Origin: Paraburkholderia phenazinium
Lineage (GTDB): Bacteria; Pseudomonadota; Gammaproteobacteria; Burkholderiales; Burkholderiaceae
DNA: 64,000 nt
Assembly (NCBI RefSeq): GCF_900100735.1
Contig: NZ_FNCJ01000019.1
Location: 1-64,000 of the forward strand
Reading direction: 5' to 3'
Shown here piece by piece: positions 62,225-64,000 of this stretch. The notes under the pieces are model-generated. The model made no database searches. It was not told where the DNA came from and was given only the letters and a program-made list of their open reading frames with translations. A program made the translations under genes and the position numbers. Positions within the stretch are counted from its first letter, which is position 1, and each line of letters starts with the position of its first letter.

Positions 62225-62782
62225 ATGAATGGCCGTTTGATCTATGTGATGGGCCCGTCCGGCGCGGGCAAGGATTCGCTGCTGGGTTTCGCGCGCAACC
62301 GGGTCACGAGTGAGCCCATCCTGTTTGCGCATCGCTACATTACGCGGCCGAGCGGCAACGGCGAAGATCACGTCGAGCTGACGCTCGAAGAGTTCGAGAC
62401 GCGCTCCGCACTCGGTCTCTTTGCCCTGGAATGGTCGAGCCATGGCTTGCGGTACGGCATTGGCATCGAGCTCGACGGGTGGCTCGCACGCGGCTGTACG
62501 GTGGTCATCAACGGCTCGCGCCAACATCTGCAGCAGACGCTCGACCGTTATCCGGCGGCCGACATTGTGTATGTGGATGCGGCGCCGCACGTGCTCGAAG
62601 CGCGTCTCGGCGCACGAGCCCGCGAAAGCGCGGCGCAGGTCGCGGCGCGGCTCGCACGGCGCGCACCGTTCTCGGTGCCGCACGGTGTGCACATGACCAC
62701 GATCGACAATTCCGGTGCGCTCGAAGACGCCGGCCGCGCGTTTGTCGAAGTGGTGCGTGGCGCAGCGAGTCACGGTCTTTAA
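62225..62782 (+). CDS. phnN: Ribose 1,5-bisphosphate phosphokinase PhnN
   Basis: 185 residues from ATG 62225, 8 bp after the DUF1045 gene; the frame is open upstream only antisense-like. The guanylate-kinase-like fold shows Walker A MGPSGAGKDSLLGFAR, RYITRPSGNGEDHVELT and WSSHGLRYGIG. It phosphorylates ribose 1,5-bisphosphate to PRPP, returning the sugar from C-P lyase to nucleotide metabolism. Confidence 0.95.
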   Translation: MNGRLIYVMGPSGAGKDSLLGFARNRVTSEPILFAHRYITRPSGNGEDHVELTLEEFETRSALGLFALEWSSHGLRYGIGIELDGWLARGCTVVINGSRQHLQQTLDRYPAADIVYVDAAPHVLEARLGARARESAAQVAARLARRAPFSVPHGVHMTTIDNSGALEDAGRAFVEVVRGAASHGL

Positions 62783-62821
62783 CGGCGCGGGCTTAACGAA
62801 GCACGCTTAGCGGCCGCGCCG
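62783..62821. terminator. Hairpin between phnN and the LysR gene
   Basis: CGGCGCGG (62783-62790) pairs with CCGCGCCG (62814-62821). No T run follows on either strand, so termination is uncertain. It lies between two converging genes. Confidence 0.35.
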
Positions 62822-62864
62822 AACGAAGCAAGCTTTATTGCGCGCTATAGCGGATAGCGGCGCT

Positions 62865-63773
62865 CTACACCGCCACATTCCGCGATTTGCTGACCGCTTC
62901 CTGCAAACAGGCGACGAATTGCTTGACCGCAGGCGTCGGCAGCAGATCGCGGCGCGACAGGATGCTCAGTTCGTAGTGCGGCAGTGCTTCCTCGATCTGC
63001 GCCACTTGAATGCCAAGCGGCGCCATCATGGCCGCGAGCGGCCCGGTAAAGCAACTGATCACATCGGTTTGCGACACAAGCCCGAGCGTGACCGAGAACG
63101 ACGACGGCGCACGCAACAGGCGCTTGGGCAGCGGCAGGCCATGCGCGTCGAACATCGCCTTCATCACGCTATGCGGGAAGTGGTCTGCGCCGACCGTGAG
63201 GATCCACTCCGCGTCCAGCAGTTCGTGCAGATGTTTGACGTTCGCGAGCGGATGCCCTGCGCGCATCACAATCACGAACTGGGTCGAATAGAGCTGCACC
63301 TGCACCAGGTCGCTATCGAGCGCCTGGACATGGTGGATCGCCGCGATATCCAGCGTGCCGTTGCGCAGCCTCGCGACGGCGTCGGGCACCGTCACTTCTT
63401 CCAGATGCAGATTCACCCGCGGCATCGCCCGCCGGAAGGCCAGCACGGCCTGTGGCAAGGCCGTCAGCGCGATCGACGGCATGGTGCCGACGCTGACCTT
63501 GCCCGCCAGTTCGCCTTTGACCTGCTCGACCGCTTCCAGGGTGCGCTGCATGTCGCCCAGCAACTGCTCCGCGCGCGGCAGCAGCGCCAGTCCGCAGGCC
63601 GTGAGTTCGATCCCGCGCACGCTTCGCACCATCAACTCGGCATTCAAGGCGTTTTCCAGCTCGCGGATCGTATGTGTGACCGCCGGCTGCGTCACGCCCA
63701 ATTCGCGTGCCGCAGCGCGCAGACTACGGTGATGTGCCGCGGCGACGAACGCCTGCAACTGCTGAAGCTTCAT
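62865..63773 (-). CDS. LysR-family transcriptional regulator
   Basis: 302 residues. The winged helix reads LQQLQAFVAAAHHRSLRAAARELGVTQPAVTHTIRELENALN, typical of LysR with the TQPAVTHTI recognition helix. The coinducer domain has GKVSVGTMPSIALTALPQAVLAF and ends with a variable loop. The start faces a gene for an M20 amidohydrolase 128 bp away, so it probably controls that gene in response to its substrate. Confidence 0.92.
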   Translation of the reverse strand: MKLQQLQAFVAAAHHRSLRAAARELGVTQPAVTHTIRELENALNAELMVRSVRGIELTACGLALLPRAEQLLGDMQRTLEAVEQVKGELAGKVSVGTMPSIALTALPQAVLAFRRAMPRVNLHLEEVTVPDAVARLRNGTLDIAAIHHVQALDSDLVQVQLYSTQFVIVMRAGHPLANVKHLHELLDAEWILTVGADHFPHSVMKAMFDAHGLPLPKRLLRAPSSFSVTLGLVSQTDVISCFTGPLAAMMAPLGIQVAQIEEALPHYELSILSRRDLLPTPAVKQFVACLQEAVSKSRNVAV

Positions 63774-63901
63774 AGGGTATTCCTGGATATAAAGCTTGTT
63801 AATCGGGGTGAAAAAAACAGCATCTTATTCGAACAAAATGGCGTGGCTATAGTGCTCGCCAGTTCGCCGTGCTGATTGCGGCGCCAAACCATTCGGAGTC
63901 C

Positions 63902-64000
63902 ATGATGAGCGAAGCATCCCAACCCAGCGGCCAGTTCACCGAAGTCGAGCATCTGGCGCCCGCAGGCGAGCGCCTGCGTGAAATCCGTCATCACATTCAC
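63902..64000 (+). CDS. M20-family amidohydrolase, N-terminal part only (cut by window end)
   Basis: 33 codons from ATG 63902. After a short leader the sequence LREIRHHIH appears, the start of the conserved IRxxxHxHPEL region of hippurate-hydrolase-like M20 enzymes. The rest is outside the window. It is divergent from the LysR gene, repeating the arrangement at 26-28 kb. Confidence 0.65.
   Translation, partial: MMSEASQPSGQFTEVEHLAPAGERLREIRHHIH

Noticed and set aside
1-64000. tRNA, rRNA, riboswitch and insertion-sequence searches by eye
   Set aside because: I saw no cloverleaf, no conserved riboswitch core and no transposase or terminal repeats; a covariance-model scan would be needed to exclude small RNAs.

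Overview
The window looks like chromosomal DNA from a beta-proteobacterium, most likely Burkholderia sensu lato (for example Paraburkholderia). The evidence is high GC with strong third-position bias, a classic Burkholderia-type 16-strand porin, an orphan FlhD, a short H-NS-like protein with the Burkholderia-type C-terminus, and a divergent C-P lyase cluster (phnGHIJKLM / phnF-DUF1045-phnN). This placement is inference from protein families; no search was run.

Layout. 1-1.2 kb: 3' end of a PAS/HisKA_3 sensor kinase. 1.3-6.3 kb: an orphan MreB paralogue facing away from an APC permease that is translationally coupled to a PP2C phosphatase-Ser/Thr kinase fusion. 6.3-9.2 kb: small hypotheticals, an orphan flhD and a decayed EIIC-EAL phosphodiesterase gene. 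9.5-22.8 kb: a cyclic-di-GMP/cellulose block, with a propeller-type GGDEF protein, bcsA-bcsB-bcsC without bcsZ, and a PAS-GGDEF-EAL protein. 23-24.6 kb: three small genes (the last H-NS-like), then a gene graveyard (GGDEF scrap, histidine-kinase relic with a nonsense codon, porin tail). 24.6-33.6 kb: catabolic region with an MHS transporter, an M20 amidohydrolase, a LysR regulator and a five-gene, 4-8 bp-overlapping operon (2Fe-2S protein, FAD/NAD oxidoreductase, DadA-like oxidase, DapA-like lyase, hydantoinase). 33.7-44.5 kb: a lower-GC type I secretion locus, with two tandemly duplicated anchored proteins, a 1186-residue calcium-binding/RTX-like substrate, and HlyB-, HlyD- and TolC-like proteins. 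44.6-47.6 kb: cupin, truncated ABC ATPase, FCD-type GntR regulator, MFS transporter. 47.8-49 kb: carbonic anhydrase and cyanase. 49-54.5 kb: porin, AstE/aspartoacylase-like deacylase, polar amino-acid binding protein, two lipoproteins. 54.5-62.8 kb: C-P lyase. 62.8-64 kb: LysR regulator divergent from an M20 amidohydrolase cut by the window end.

The least expected signals are non-coding. A 30-bp element recurs in five intergenic regions of the first 23 kb, beside mreB2/permease, flhD, both diguanylate-cyclase genes and a small orphan gene, and looks like the binding site of one regulator. A second, 17-bp palindrome (GTATACG-N3-CGTATRC) lies in front of both the hydantoinase operon and the GntR gene 12 kb away, which links that regulator to that pathway. 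The phn divergent promoter carries a 22-bp perfect palindrome with a HutC-type GTCTAGAC core plus a plausible Pho box.
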